Below are positions 20,410 through 31,759 of a stretch of 64,000 bases of DNA, in pieces; positions within the stretch are counted from its first letter, which is position 1, and every line of letters starts with the position of its first letter. The translations under genes and the position numbers were made by a program. The notes beneath the pieces were generated by a model. The model searched no databases and was not told the origin of the DNA. It saw only the letters and a list, made by a program, of their open reading frames with translations. Origin of the DNA: Venturia oleaginea (lineage: Eukaryota > Ascomycota > Dothideomycetes > Venturiales > Venturiaceae); assembly GCA_013176395.1 (NCBI GenBank), contig JABMLP010000013.1, forward strand, positions 62,001 to 126,000, written 5' to 3'.

Positions 20410-21417
20410 ATGGCTCCCCAACCCTCACATTCCCTCCTAAACTACATCCGTCTCAAAATCATCGCCACAATCTTCAGATTACTCCTTTCCCTAGGCAATC
20501 TCATCCCCAAACCAAGCCCATCAAAGAGTGTTACACTCAAGCCACGCTCGAATCATGAAATCAAAGCAAACATCTACAACTCAAAGAAATCCCCTCCGAC
20601 CCCAGGAAAACCCCATCCCGTGCTCCTCAACTGGCATGGCTCAGGTTTCATGATGCCATTACACGGCCACGACCAATACTTCTGCAAACTCATCGCCGAG
20701 AACACAGATTACACCGTCATCGATCTGAATTACCGTCTCGCACCCGAATACCCCTTCCCGGCCGGTCTAGAAGATGTACGCGACGCCATCGCCTACGTCC
20801 TCGCACACCCAGAATTCTACGACCAATCGCGCATCGCCTTATCCGGATTCTCGGCTGGTGCAGGGTTACTACTAGCAGCTTGTGGATTACCCTCTCCCCA
20901 CGCCGAAGAAGGGGAAAGTATTGGGAATTTGGTGGAGAAAATTGTAGCTTTTTATCCCCCAGCTGATTTATCAAAGACACCTGGTGCTAAGAAGGCGCCT
21001 GAGGGTGGACAGGGCACACTTCCCCCGTGGTTGGGAAGGCTTTTCAATGATGCCTATATGCCTCCTGGTGTCGATCGACACGATCCAAGGGTTTCACCGA
21101 CATATATCGAGGTTGGGAAATTGCCGGAGAGTGTTTTTTTCGTGACTTGTGGTAAGGTATATTTTCAACCTTCACTGAGAACGTGAATTTCTACTGACCA
21201 TTATACACAGGACAACCTCGCCTGGGAAGCCGAAAAAATGATTACAAAAATCCAAGACGCGAGGAAAGACATGAAAGGCGATGTCTCCTTCCGCAGATTC
21301 GACGGCGTGCATCACGGTTGGGATAAGGCTCCTAAAAGGGGATCCGAGGACGAGAAGAAGAGGGATGAGGCTTATTCACTCGTTATCAATTTCCTCAATC
21401 ATAAATCTTGGTCGTAG
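20410..21417 (+). CDS. Alpha/beta hydrolase fold-3 (HSL-like esterase/lipase)
   Basis: Two exons, 20410-21156 and 21211-21417 (intron 54 nt, donor GTATAT, acceptor CACAG), give 317 residues. Features in order: N-terminal hydrophobic helix (LLNYIRLKIIATIFRLLLSL), oxyanion-hole motif (LLNWHGSGFMMPLHG, HGSGF variant of HGGG), YRLAPEYPFPAGLED, nucleophile elbow GFSAGAG (Ser), Asp in CGKDNLAWEAEK and His in DGVHHGW. The catalytic triad is complete. It hydrolyses ester bonds of small substrates or acylglycerols; the true substrate cannot be told. Start is the ATG in GCAATGGC; an upstream in-frame Met would add only nine residues. Confidence 0.9.
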
Positions 21418-21765
21418 ATCTCGCTTGATCTGTACGAGTGGTTACCGAGCTCTGGAGGCTGTTCCGAAGGTAGCAGATGTAAATGATAAGATACTTGGTA
21501 TTGCGCAATCTCTCGGCTTTCGTACCAGAATACACGAGGCTTGAAACTAATGTTGGGATCTTGGAAGTGTGGTGGAGAATGATACCGACATCGATACCGA
21601 TATAAATATCGACATCGACATCTCGATCTACTACAAGTATCAACACATCCGAAACTCTTCCATCCCATCCCATCCCTACCCTCCTATAATCTCCACTTTC
21701 CCCCTTCCCATACCCACTCTTCCAAGCAACATACAAATAATAACACCATGGAAAGCATCGCTCGA

Positions 21766-21786
21766 CCCTAACCCCTAACCCAACCC
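21766..21786. repeat. Short interstitial telomere-like tract
   Basis: Three degenerate CCCTAA-type units (CCCTAACCCCTAACC followed by CAACCC) lie 60 bp before the pogo end. Fungal telomeres are TTAGGG repeats. It is too short to prove telomeric origin. Confidence 0.35.
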
Positions 21787-21844
21787 TGATAAAGAGACAG
21801 GTAAGTCTCTGAAAAGTTAGCTTAGACCTTATAATAAATATATG

Positions 21845-22633
21845 ACGTATTCCACCACCGAGCCGGCCACTTTTCCTTGGCACAGTCCTTATCCTCTTCA
21901 ACACGCAATGTCTCAACAACGCAACGCGATAGCCGTTCAAGAAGAAGGCAGAATTGATCTCGCTCTTCAGGCTTATACCTCTGGCCAATTTCAAAGCCTA
22001 CGGCGCGCTGCTACAGCCTAACGTTAAACACCAAAGGCTCTCTGATCGGCTCCGCGGAATCACCTCTCCATCTCAAACTCGCCCAAACTCTCATAAGCTC
22101 ACTACGATAGAAGAGCAAACGGTTATCCGATATATCCTCGATCTCGATTCGCGAGGATTCGCACCCCGGCTGTGTGAGGTGGCAGATATGGCGGATAAAC
22201 TACTGTGTATACGCGGTGGAGGGCCAGTAGGCAAGAACTGGGCTGAGAGATTCGTAACGCGCTCAGATGAGCTCAAGTTAGCGTTCAATCGAGCAAAGGA
22301 TAGGCAGAGGATACTACAGGAGGACCCAGAAGTAATTGGCGCGTGGTTCAAGCTAGTTGCAGATACTAAAGCCAAGTACGGCGTCCACGACGAGGATACG
22401 CACAACTTTGACGAGATTGGCTTCCAGATGGGCGTTATTGGGTCAATGAAGGTCGTTACAGCGTCTGAAAGACGTACAAGGCCTGAACTCATCCAGGCAG
22501 GCGATCGCGAATGGGTTACGGTTATTCAGAGCATTTGCGCAGCTGGGTATGCGACCCCGCCATTCATTATCTATAAAGGACGCGTTCACATCTCTGCGTG
22601 GTATGAGGAGGCAGATATACCACGGGATTGGAA
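21845..22633 (+). mobile_element. Fot1/pogo DNA transposon, 5' part with broken transposase
   Basis: Left inverted repeat starts ACGTATTCCACCACCGAGCC at 21845. The transposase starts at ATG 21908 (MSQQRNAIAVQEEGRIDLAL) and loses frame near 22018, where two bases are missing. It continues from there in another frame: HQRLSDRLRGITSPSQ (HTH), TTIEEQTVIRYILDLDSRGF, GKNWAERFVTRSDEL (Tc5-type HTH), then the DDE_1 core up to HNFDEIGFQMGVIG (first catalytic Asp) and YATPPFIIYKGRVH. It breaks off at PRDW where retroposon copy B begins; the rest is not on the other side of copy B. Confidence 0.85.
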
Positions 22634-24238
22634 GATTGATTGATTGATTGATTGTTTCCTACTCGGTTGCAGCCGCTTAATCACGCAGCTATGTCCGGTC
22701 AGGAGGACTTCACCAGACAGCCGACACGTGATAAATCATAAAATCTACCACGCCCAACTTCGCCTCGTTCACTAAAACAAGACCAGCTGTCCCTCCGTCC
22801 TCCCTCTTTTCCCTAAACCAGTATTTCCAAATGCCCACTGGCTCTTGTCGATACTGGTTATTCTGCTAGTATATCCGTGCTATACAGATCCCAAGAGGCA
22901 ATACCTCGTGTTTCGCTAACCTTTTACCTACAGTCTACCTCCAGTACTCAGCTTCGTCTGTCTGTTTTGCCTTATCCCTCAAGGCTTGTCTGTTCCCGAA
23001 ATGTGTTTCCGCTTGTGATTGTTGCCTTGCACCAGATTCCTATGCGGCAGTGTACTTGGTTGTGTGATGCTGGAGACAATAGTAACCATCGTAGTCGTGA
23101 TTTCGCTGCTTGAGTGTGATACTCCGGGTATGCCCGTAGACGAGACTATCTGGTGGCTGCCGTATTGTATGGCACCGATCGTGCTATAGACCTGCCGTCT
23201 TACAGTCGGAGCCTACCTGCTGCTAGTCGCTCTCCCTACTTGCTATATCGCGCTCCTACTCTTGCGAATGCCATAACTGGGACGCAACAGTCTGGAGAGA
23301 GGCTCAAGGCTACGTCTACTGGCTTGTAGGGAGGGGATTTGCCGCCCATAAGCTCCTTCTATGCGTCCTTACTGCTTACTGTGTCGCGCACCTACTCTTG
23401 CCAATGCCGTAACTAGGACGCAACAGTTTGGGAAGAGGCTCAAGGCTCTGGACATCAGCTTGCAGCAGGACGGTTTGCGGAGACGATAGTATATGAGGTT
23501 TTCTAGCAGCTGCCGTATCGTGTCGCACCGATTGTGTTGTAGACCTGTCGTCTTATAGTCGGAGCCTATCTGCTGCTAGTCGCTCTCCCTGCTTGCTATA
23601 TCGCGCTCCTACTCTTGCCACTGCCATAACTGGGACGCAACAGTCTGGGGAGAGGCTCAAGGCTACGTCTGCTAGCTTACAGGGAGGGTATTTGCCGCCA
23701 ATAGGCTCCTTCTATGCGTCCTTACTAATTACTGTGTCGCGCACCTACTCTTGCCAATGCCATAACTGGGAGGCAACAGTTTGGGGAGAGGCTCAAGGCT
23801 CTGGGCAACAGCTTGTAGCAGGACGGTTTGCCAAGACGTTGGGAGAGGTTGTCTAGTCGTTGCAGTGGTGTGTGGTGCCGATTGTTGCACACCGGGCGTC
23901 TGGTGTTTGAGTTGTGTTGAAGGTATTGCCGTTCTAGCGGTGACTCGTCGACTCGGGGCGTTGCAGTGCCATCTGGGGTGATGGACTAGCCGGGAGATAG
24001 TGACTAGATAGTTGCTGTTGTCTTTGGTGGACGCATCGTTCGTATAGCTTGCTCGTGTATTCGTGTGCTTGCTCTGCAGTGGCCGCGCCGGCGACTCTAG
24101 AGGTACCTCCTCGATGCTGAGGGACGCGCGATGCCCTCTAGAGGCCGGAACGGCCACTGGCAGATGTGTTTTGATGATCTTTAGATGATACTTCTGTAAA
24201 TTCCAAGAATTGAGTTCTCGCTGTGTGTGCTGTTTTTT
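22634..24238 (-). mobile_element. 1.6 kb retroposon, copy B (diverged, no target duplication)
   Basis: Same 5' end (complement of cacacagcgagaactcaa at 24210-24235) and same tail (GATTGATTG at 22634) as copies A, C and D, but with many substitutions. In this copy the codon that is TGA in the others is CGA, so a 177-codon frame (23729-24262) stays open. It is rich in Thr, Ser, Pro and Gln and has RQPLPTSWQTVLLQAVAQSL. It may be the remnant of an ORF1-like protein. No repeat of the left flank (pogo) is found on the right, so the flanks were rearranged after insertion. Confidence 0.8.
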
Positions 24239-24490
24239 CCCCAGTCTGTGACGGCACGGCATGGCTATCCTGCAGTCACGTTACCTGGTGGCCTTAGCAT
24301 GGCGTGCACAGCCACCTGTGGCTAAAGCGCTACATCTTTGCGCTTCCTAGGTCTTTTGCTCTCTACCTAAGATTCTCTTATCACACCCAGTACTTAGAGC
24401 AATAGACCTATCTACGACCTCTTTTGCTTGCCGTGACAGAGTACGTGCTATTTGAAAATGCTATCACCAAAGGACCTAACAACCGTATAG

Positions 24491-25242
24491 TATCATTTTT
24501 GTTCACGGTTTAACTGGCAATCGCGAGACTACATGGACGAGAAATCCAGGAAAGAAGATTGCATGTTTCTGGCCTCAAGATCTCCTTACCGACTCTGAAA
24601 CTGGCATCCCAAATGCGAGAATAGCAACATTGGGATACGATGCCGATGTTGTTAACAAGAGACCTTTTAGCGTCGTCTCTAATAACACGATTGAGCAGCA
24701 TGCCGCCAATCTCTGCACAGACTTGGCAAATGCTAGGGACGGAAATAAAGCCAGCCGACCACTTACCTTCGTCGTTCATAGCCTTGGAGGCCTTGTCGTC
24801 AAAACTGCTCTTCTTCATGCCAACGAATCCCGAACAAAGAGCATGACCCACCTCTCTACCGTCGTAGATTCCACCGCTGGCATACTTTTCATGGGTATTC
24901 CGCATCGTGGTTGAGAACAAGCGCAATGGGGCGATATCCTCGCATCAGTACTGGGATATGTCAAGCAGGACAACGCTGAACTGGTCAAAAGATTGAACAA
25001 GGAGGAACCACGACTGACAACACTGCAAGAGCGTTTCAAAAAGCTTCTAGAGACGAGGAATGAAGCGACTCGGCATATTCATGTTTCCTGTTTCTATGAA
25101 GAAGCTGCCTGTACCGATTCTAGGCACAGTATGCAGTCTACTGGTAAGTCTGTTGATGATGAGCTAACGGATAATCAGATTGTTCCAGCGCTGTCGGCGA
25201 AAATGGATCCTTATCCTGCTATTAGCATCCACGCGAATTATA
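24491..25242 (+). pseudogene. Alpha/beta-hydrolase (lipase-like) domain of the kind fused to fungal NLR/NACHT proteins, broken
   Basis: Opens after an intron-like acceptor (CTAACAACCGTATAG). It has FVHGLTGNRETTWTR (oxyanion region), FWPQDLL, ARIATLGYDADV, VVHSLGGLVVKTAL (nucleophile Ser in SLGG), GILFMGIPHRG, and later LTTLQERFKKLLETR and VPALSAKMDPYPAISIHAN. This order is typical of the SesB-like N-terminal domain of many fungal STAND proteins. An in-frame TGA at 24912-24914 interrupts it, and the sequence breaks off near 25242, where a fragment of another gene begins on the other strand. NACHT and repeat domains are absent. Confidence 0.7.
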
Positions 25243-25686
25243 TGGTGTACTTGTAGAGCTCGGCGAGATAGTCGGCGCATAGACCAACGGCAGTTTTGCA
25301 GGCGGGTATCTGGCTCATGCCAGCGCGCAGAAGATTTAACGTCCACGGAGAGATGGCTCTGTCAAATTTGCTGGCTGGGGCATGAAGGTCCAGGAGCAAT
25401 TTGAAGTAGAAAAACTGTGCTGGCATAGCAGGCAACACTTCGAATCCCCAGATCCGTTCATCTTCAGGGCCGTACACGAGGCGAGTCGGTGTCTTCACAG
25501 CATCGGGACCACGTCCTGGCCAGTTGTTGATAGCCATCGAGTCTCTGATTGTGATCTTGCTGGCTCTCTAGGTATTCTCGAACTCAGTCTTGAGGCCCCT
25601 CCTACACTGTTAGTAACCACCTGGTGCGTTCGATATGGGGGGTCTTTACCTGATTCCGTGGTTCCAAAGTCGACTCCAATGTACAT
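25243..25686 (-). pseudogene. Hsp70-like actin-fold ATPase, N-terminal fragment
   Basis: Starts at ATG 25686 with MYIGVDFGTTESG, the phosphate-1 motif of Hsp70/actin ATPases. After an intron-like gap (GTAAAG...TAG) it continues as AINNWPGRGPDAVKTPTRLVYG and WGFEV, the usual spacing in the large fungal family of Hsp70-like proteins. It runs to CADYLAELYKYT and is then cut off at about 25243. Phosphate-2 and adenosine motifs are missing. It is joined tail to tail with the lipase fragment. Confidence 0.65.
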
Positions 25687-26044
25687 TTGGTACAGGTCCA
25701 CGACGTCTTCCATGTGATTAGACGACATTGCAGAGTGAATGTGAGCAACATGTACCAGATTAGATGTGGCAAAGAGCGAGTTGATGAGTTCGAAAATATT
25801 TGTGTATGGTCGCGAATTGTTTTGGTCGAAAACGTGGAGCAAATTCCGTAGTATTGTGTCGTGCAGTTCGGACAATCTGGAAGACAAAACTTGCCTATGG
25901 TCGAGAACTTCACACTATCCAGTTACCCAACCCAAATCTTTGTTTACCTAACCACTTGGTAGCAGAACATTTCTCAAACGGTTGGCAACAAGTTGAACCA
26001 ACCTATTATCCACACAACCGAAGAGAAGAATCCACTCACACGTA

Positions 26045-28151
26045 ATGGCGAGACCATCGTCGAAGCGAGAGCTGCTGTCACAGCTACAAGCTTCTATCCC
26101 AACGCCCGCTCAACCAGCAGAGAACCAACCTGTTGCTACTAAGCCCACACGCACCACGAAGAGCTCCAAGAAACGAATCCTGGACGATGAACACTATCAT
26201 GAGACACCACCATCACCATCGCCATCACCACCAAGCGCAGGCAAGGTGCTCAGAAAGTCCAGCAGGCTTCCAAACCACAGTCTGCAGCTACCGCGGCGGT
26301 TGTTAAGACCACAAAGACCAACAAGGTCAAAAAGGCAAAGGCCAAGACCGCGAAGACCAGCAATTTCACAAAGGCAAAGGCCAAGACCACGAATACCAGC
26401 AAGGTCACAAAGCCAAAAGCCAAGACTACCAAGACCAATATCACAATAGCCAAGAAAGTTCCACGACGCTGGATGTCATGTGACGAACATAAAGCCAACC
26501 GAACACGTTGTGTCCATCAAACCTTGCGAATAGTAGGCAGCGTTGCACCTCCACCAGTAGCAGCAGCAGCTCCCGAGCCAGAGCAATCTCAAAACGAAGC
26601 GTAAAGCGAGAGCAGCGAACGAACGTCTCATCGGGGTACGAAAAGAAAGGTCTTAGAACCTAGCGAAAGCGTAATCCACACCACCCTAATAAAGCTTAGC
26701 AAACAGCGTCACACCACTGGAAATTTGCAGCAGGACAATTTTCGAGCTTACACAGGCAGACGGCAAATGGAAGCAGGTGCATCGGCAACTGTCGCAGCGG
26801 AGAGGGATCAGGACCTGCAAATTCAGGACCGACACACAGAGCACCCGTCTGTGGTTGAAGACACAGACGATGAGTCAGAGGAAGAGGAGACACTCACTGA
26901 AATCGAGAACTTCATGAACAGAGCCAGAAAATAGCTAATTGGCAAATCGAACTTGATAGCAAGTTGAGTAACGTAGAGCGGATGGTAAAAACTCTGAAGA
27001 CAACGAAGGCTCAAGAAGCAAGTCCACTCTATATTCAGGGAGCAGGCGTACAGCCACAGGACGGCCGATCCGACGTCCGGTGCGAGACCGGAGTGAGCTC
27101 TGAGCTGATCGAAGAACCAGGAGTGAAAGATGCAGTAATGGATAGCCATGAGGATGGAACGACGGAGTTGAAGAACGAAATTCGCCGACTGAAAGATCTC
27201 GTTGCCAAAATGGAGGCAGTCTCAGCACAGGACTTGGGCAAAACAAATCGAATCCCATTTCCGGAACGACTCCTGCCTCCCTGCGACGAAGTCATGATGT
27301 CCAAAGGGTACAATCAGACCATAGAGATGAGGGAGTTCAGCAGGCGTAACGTGGTGGAGCTCGGAAATTCGAGTTTGGAAGAGGTTGCTGGATTATGAAA
27401 GGAAGACGCGGCAGCGATCATGCGGGAGGAAGCGTGGCAGGCATTGAAAACATCTGCGGTGAAGGCGAGGGCAGCTAGGTTCCTGCTCGAAGCTTGGCTG
27501 AATCGACTCATTGCGACACTGGTTACGCTGGAGTCCTTGCATCACTTGGATGAGATAGACCACGACGACCTTCGCCACGCCAATGGGCCGTTGAGGTCGC
27601 TTATCCAAGGACTAGAAGAGAGAATGTTTAAAGCGGGCATGAAGTGTACTAACAAGATAAGTATATGGCATAAATAACCTGAGAGTCAATGCGGTGCGCG
27701 CAGAGGTTAACACGCTGCTCAATCCAGACAAATGGGTCACCAAGCCCGAAAACGTCAAAAAGCTGAAGGCATTGTCAACGGAGGCGAAGTAGAAGTCGAA
27801 TGCGGTGCTCGTGCAAAAGATGCGCTCCATTATTGGTGACTTCTTCAAAGACGAACCGGAGGTAGGGGAGGAGTTGCTGGACCTCGTCCAATACGCTACC
27901 ATCCTCTCAACGGAGTTGGGACTTCAACACAGCAACCTATACTTCGTCTGGATTGACGACCTGCCAGAATTGTTCGACCACACATCGGAAGTGATGGATG
28001 CTTACTAGGGCTATGTGGATGCGAGTGATAAGGACGGAAATAAGATCCTGTTGGCCCTTCGGCCAGCTGTTATGTCCCTTGGGAGCGCCGATGGGACGGA
28101 TTACAAGACCACCCCTATCGTACTCAAGAAAGCTGTTGTTTGGATGGGATA
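26045..28151 (+). pseudogene. Lysine-rich, coiled-coil fungal protein, decayed
   Basis: A chain of open pieces on one strand with stops and frame changes. It starts at ATG 26045 (MARPSSKRELLSQLQASIP). Then comes a K/A/T-rich stretch in the second frame (KTNKVKKAKAKTAKTSNFTK) with near-tandem repeats, and a cysteine pair (MSCDEHKANRTRC). An acidic segment (DTDDESEEEETLTEIENF), coiled-coil pieces (ELKNEIRRLKDLVAKMEAVS) and a C-terminal part around LLDLVQYATILSTELGLQHS follow, ending VLKKAVVWMG. In-frame stops at 27396 (TGA), about 27790 (TAG) and 28006 (TAG) interrupt one continuous reading. Family not identified. Confidence 0.5.
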
Positions 28152-28679
28152 ATCGTACCGGATTTCCTTCATCAATACTTTGATTATTTCGTGGCTTTAC
28201 CTTCGTTTCCATCTTTTACTGAAAACACACGATAAAAACAGTTGGTTGTTGGGAGATGGAATATCAACGGAAGGTAATAGAGATATAAGAGATGAAGTTG
28301 AAGTGGAGAGTCCAAGTCTCCGGTATCGGCAGAAAGGAACGCGCATCACATGACTCTGCACGCATGTTCTTGATTTCTGAAAGAGAGAAGAAGATTGGGA
28401 GAGACGTTTTCAGTTCGCTATTCGCATTACTTCTTGCTTTTGATTGTTTAGTTGTTAGTTTTAGAGTTGATCAAGTTTTCCTTTTTAGTACAAAAGGGGT
28501 ACTGGTATTACACGATCTGATTGCAGAGTACGCTCAATTGCACTCATTTAGAAAAGAGATAATCTATTACCACTCAAAAATATCACTATCGCATCAGAGG
28601 TATCATTCATCCAATTAAAATTCCAAACGCCGCGCCCTTAAAACCCATTCTAGCACGTCAACGATCACGGTTTCCCACT
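28152..28679. other. Intergenic, no gene seen
   Basis: AT-rich 3' flank of the SUR7-like gene; a 108-codon frame at 28292-28618 has no recognisable features. Confidence 0.3.
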
Positions 28680-29498
28680 TTAGTAGTTACTCTTACGCCC
28701 CCATCTTCTGCTGCGAGTAGTCGTGACCTTCTCATTTCTCGTAGCAAGCTGCTCCCTTGATCTCTTTCTCCTATCCGTGCAGCAAGTGAAGAACACAATA
28801 ATGATGCCGAGGAGAAGAATAATCATGGCGGCGAGGGTTGTCCACATGCCGACGCTGTATTTGGCAGATGACCCAGATCTTTCTTTATTGATGTGGTTTT
28901 TGATACCCTGTGGTATTGATTAGTTGACTGAAATGCCTAAAATAACAGAACGAGGGTAGTAGGAGAAGAAAACTTACTCCGAAGATTGCAAAGTCAATTG
29001 CCATGACCACGACTGTTATGATCCATGCCACGACACCGAGGATGAGTCCAATTAGACTTCCGAAGAAACCGCCTACTGCGATGAGAGCGGCGATGAAGGT
29101 GAGACCACAGGCGATTGGGTGGAGAATGAAGGAGCCAGTAAGGCCGTTAGCAGTCTTACGATCGACGGTGTTAAAATCTGTGCCGTCGATCGATTCCATT
29201 ACATCGACTGGTTTGTACCCGATGACCTTTTTGGTGCAGTAATCGGAGTTTGAGTTGCTGGCGGAAGTGTTAGCTGTGGAGCAATTGAGAAAAGGGACAA
29301 ACATACCCACCCATTGGAAGAGGAAGCATCCAGAATGCAGTAGCCGAAGGTACCAAAATTTACAGTCGAGGAGTTATCGAGTGACACCTTGAGAAGACCG
29401 ATGTCGTTGATGACTGGAGCTGATATTGTGGTTATGAGTAGCAAAATGGAGGCAGCGAACATGAAGACCACGCCGATAGTATGAAGCCAACGGAACAT
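28680..29498 (-). CDS. SUR7/PalI-family four-helix membrane protein
   Basis: Three exons (29311-29498, 28978-29257, 28680-28907) give 231 residues. Layout: first membrane helix (LHTIGVVFMFAASILLLITT), an extracellular loop with NFGTFGYCILDASSSNG, then two closely spaced helices (GLTFIAALIAVGGFFGSLIG and LGVVAWIITVVVMAIDFAIFG). A short loop follows (GIKNHINKERSGSSAKYSVG), then a fourth helix (MWTTLAAMIILLLGIIIVFF) and a basic cytosolic tail. This is the topology of SUR7/PalI proteins of the plasma membrane (eisosome organisation or pH signalling). The first intron uses GTGGGT and has a GCTAAC branch site; the second is 70 nt. Which family branch it belongs to is not clear. Confidence 0.8.
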
Positions 29499-30534
29499 GT
29501 TTGCGATTGGCGACTACTATTACTGAGACTGTAAGGTAAGATGAAATAGTTCGGAAGATGTGACATGTCGCAAAACAAGAGCAAGGAAAACAAGCTACTT
29601 ATGAGAGCGCACAAAACTGAAGCGGCACACAAGCCTGATCCTTCACAGAATCTTCTACAAACCTTGGAACAGACATGGCGTGACTCGTCCACGATTCTAC
29701 AATATCAACCGTTCAAGCAACTCTCCCTGCGTCATCTGGGCGCAGGGCAGGGCAATTCACAGCTCCTTGGCGATGATGAGGCAGGTAATTTGCGAATAGA
29801 ATCTGCTGTACACTGGCAACGAAGCAGTGACTGGTCGGCTCAGCCCATAAAAGCAGGTTTTCATGCCATCAGGTACAGGGCATTCAAAGCCACGTTCAGG
29901 TGCGCGTCGCTTGCGTGGTTTGAGCCACACGCAGACGTGTCCCTATCGATTGCACGCGTGACGGGCGCTGCCTTGGCTTCACCATGTGTGACGAGATGTT
30001 GGAGGGTGATTTGATCTGAGGAGTGATGATTGGAGTCGCTTCATTTAGGCAAGACCGATCTGGTGTAGGTATTTTTCAGAGCGTACCTCAACTTCCGACC
30101 ACGCAGGTCAGTTGGTCTGTGAGAAAGATACTCCGGCATTCTTGTCGGTAATGATGAAGGCCAGGGGATCAAGGTGAATAGGGGAGCCAGGAGCTGAGCG
30201 ATACCTGCATCACATCGAGAGAGCCTGCCCTAGACGGACTATGAGAAGTTGGATAACAGTGAGAACAGAAGGGAAGAGCAGGAAGAGTAAGAAAATGTCG
30301 GATAGGGCTGATGAAATAAGGTTGTTTCCCATCGGACCGATAGAAGGGCGGAACGTACAATAGTGCCAAAAATAGGTTGGTTGGATGGATGGATTCAATA
30401 CACCCGTCGGCCGCTATCAAAATGTCACCAACCCGTATTCGTATCTTGATCACCATCGCAAGGCGCCACTCTCTCCTTGCGCAATCTGCCCTGTATTTTG
30501 ACATCTCAACAACAACTCCTTCTTCGGCGCGTCA
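29499..30534. other. Intergenic, no gene seen
   Basis: Divergent space between the SUR7-like gene (minus) and the F-box-like gene (plus), so probably promoter for both. A 149-codon frame (29565-30014) shows no family features. Confidence 0.3.
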
Positions 30535-31682
30535 ATGGCAGAGGATCGCAAGTCTCGCGGATTCCTTTCAATGTTCTTCAAGAAAAAGAAGAAAAGCTCC
30601 AATGGCCCGAATCCCAGTCCAAACACCCCCAGAAGCGAGCACAGAAGCAAAACACCCAGCAGTCCCTTTTCGTTATACGGATGGGCGTCAATAAGTCGAT
30701 CGAGTTTGGCAGAAACAATGGACAGCAAGAGCACAAGCACGACAACTGCAGAGAAGTGGAAGAGACCTGTGTATGAGGATTTTGGGGGCTCCCTACCTAT
30801 TCCTCCGCAGACGCCCTATACAGCCTCTGTACAACCATGGGACTCGCCCATCTCTCCGAGGAACTTCGGACCAAGGTTTGCGGATATGTATCATTGTATG
30901 GAACCAGAATTGACTTTCAGAACAGCCCGAGTCCAGCGTCGCGACCGACCTATCCAACACAAGAAACGTGCTCTCCTCTCCTCCTCCTCCCAGCTGAGAT
31001 CCGCAACTCAATTTACTCCTACATAATCGGCACACCCATAATCTGTCTGCACGCCGAAACAATCGCCACGACTCTCACGAAAACAGGCATAGAACATGAC
31101 TGGGAGGAATTGAGTCTGAATCCCAACTACCGCTGGGAATACCCCGAACCACCGCGGAATACAATATCATGGCTATACCACTCGGGACACAGTTTACGCC
31201 ATGTAACGAGGCTATGGCGGACGTGCAAACAAATCTACCACGAATCATACACGCTATCTTTGTCCAAAATAATCTTCTCCTTCGCTAACCACCTCGTCGC
31301 CCAAGATTTCCTCGCGCACAAACTCAGCGACGGAATCTACCCCTCCACCTACGTCCAAGCCCTCCTCTCCACAACGCTCTCCCAACTCCAAAACATACCC
31401 ACCCAAGACTTGCAGAAATTCATAACCCTTAGAAGGGTAATTATACAATGCACCGAAAAAGCGGCTTGGGAATGGGATCTTTGGGACGAGATGACAAAGG
31501 AGAAAAGGGATGCGGAGAGGGATAAGGAGAAGCAGGATGTCCGAGAGACGATTTACGATATTTTGAGGGACGCGTTTCCGGATCGGCATATTGATATACA
31601 GAGGGAGGTGGGTGTACCGCTTGTAGGATATATAGATGAGGAGAGCTTAATGCTGGAGTGGGATGGTGGGAAGACGATATGA
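30535..31682 (+). CDS. F-box-like (DUF7730-type) fungal protein, frame change unresolved
   Basis: N-terminal frame from ATG 30535: basic then Ser/Pro-rich (MAEDRKSRGFLSMFFKKKKK; GGSLPIPPQTPYTA). The C-terminal frame carries LLLLPAEIRNSIYSYIIGTP, the F-box-like start common in fungal proteins that judge ubiquitin ligase substrates or have unknown roles. ITRLWRTCKQIYHESYTLSL-like text follows (VTRLWRTCKQIYHESYTL), plus a charged helix (EMTKEKRDAERDKEKQDV), ending at 31682. The two frames are offset. An intron ending CTTTCAG at 30922, with a donor such as GTACAA in TCTGTACAACC, would join them in frame; a one-base frameshift is the alternative. Upstream of the F-box the protein is low-complexity. 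Confidence 0.6.
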
Positions 31683-31717
31683 GATTTTAATGATTCTTGG
31701 GTTGAATACATGGAGAT

Positions 31718-31759
31718 CCCTTTCCTTTCCTTTCCTTTCCTTTCCTTTCCTTTCCTTTC
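31718..31759. repeat. (CCTTT)n microsatellite
   Basis: About eight perfect CCTTT units just after the F-box-like gene. Confidence 0.9.

Noticed and set aside
25139..25178. A clean intron in the lipase fragment (GTATGC...CTAAC...CAG)
   Set aside because: Neither this donor nor GTAAGT at 25144 keeps the frame that reads through the segment.
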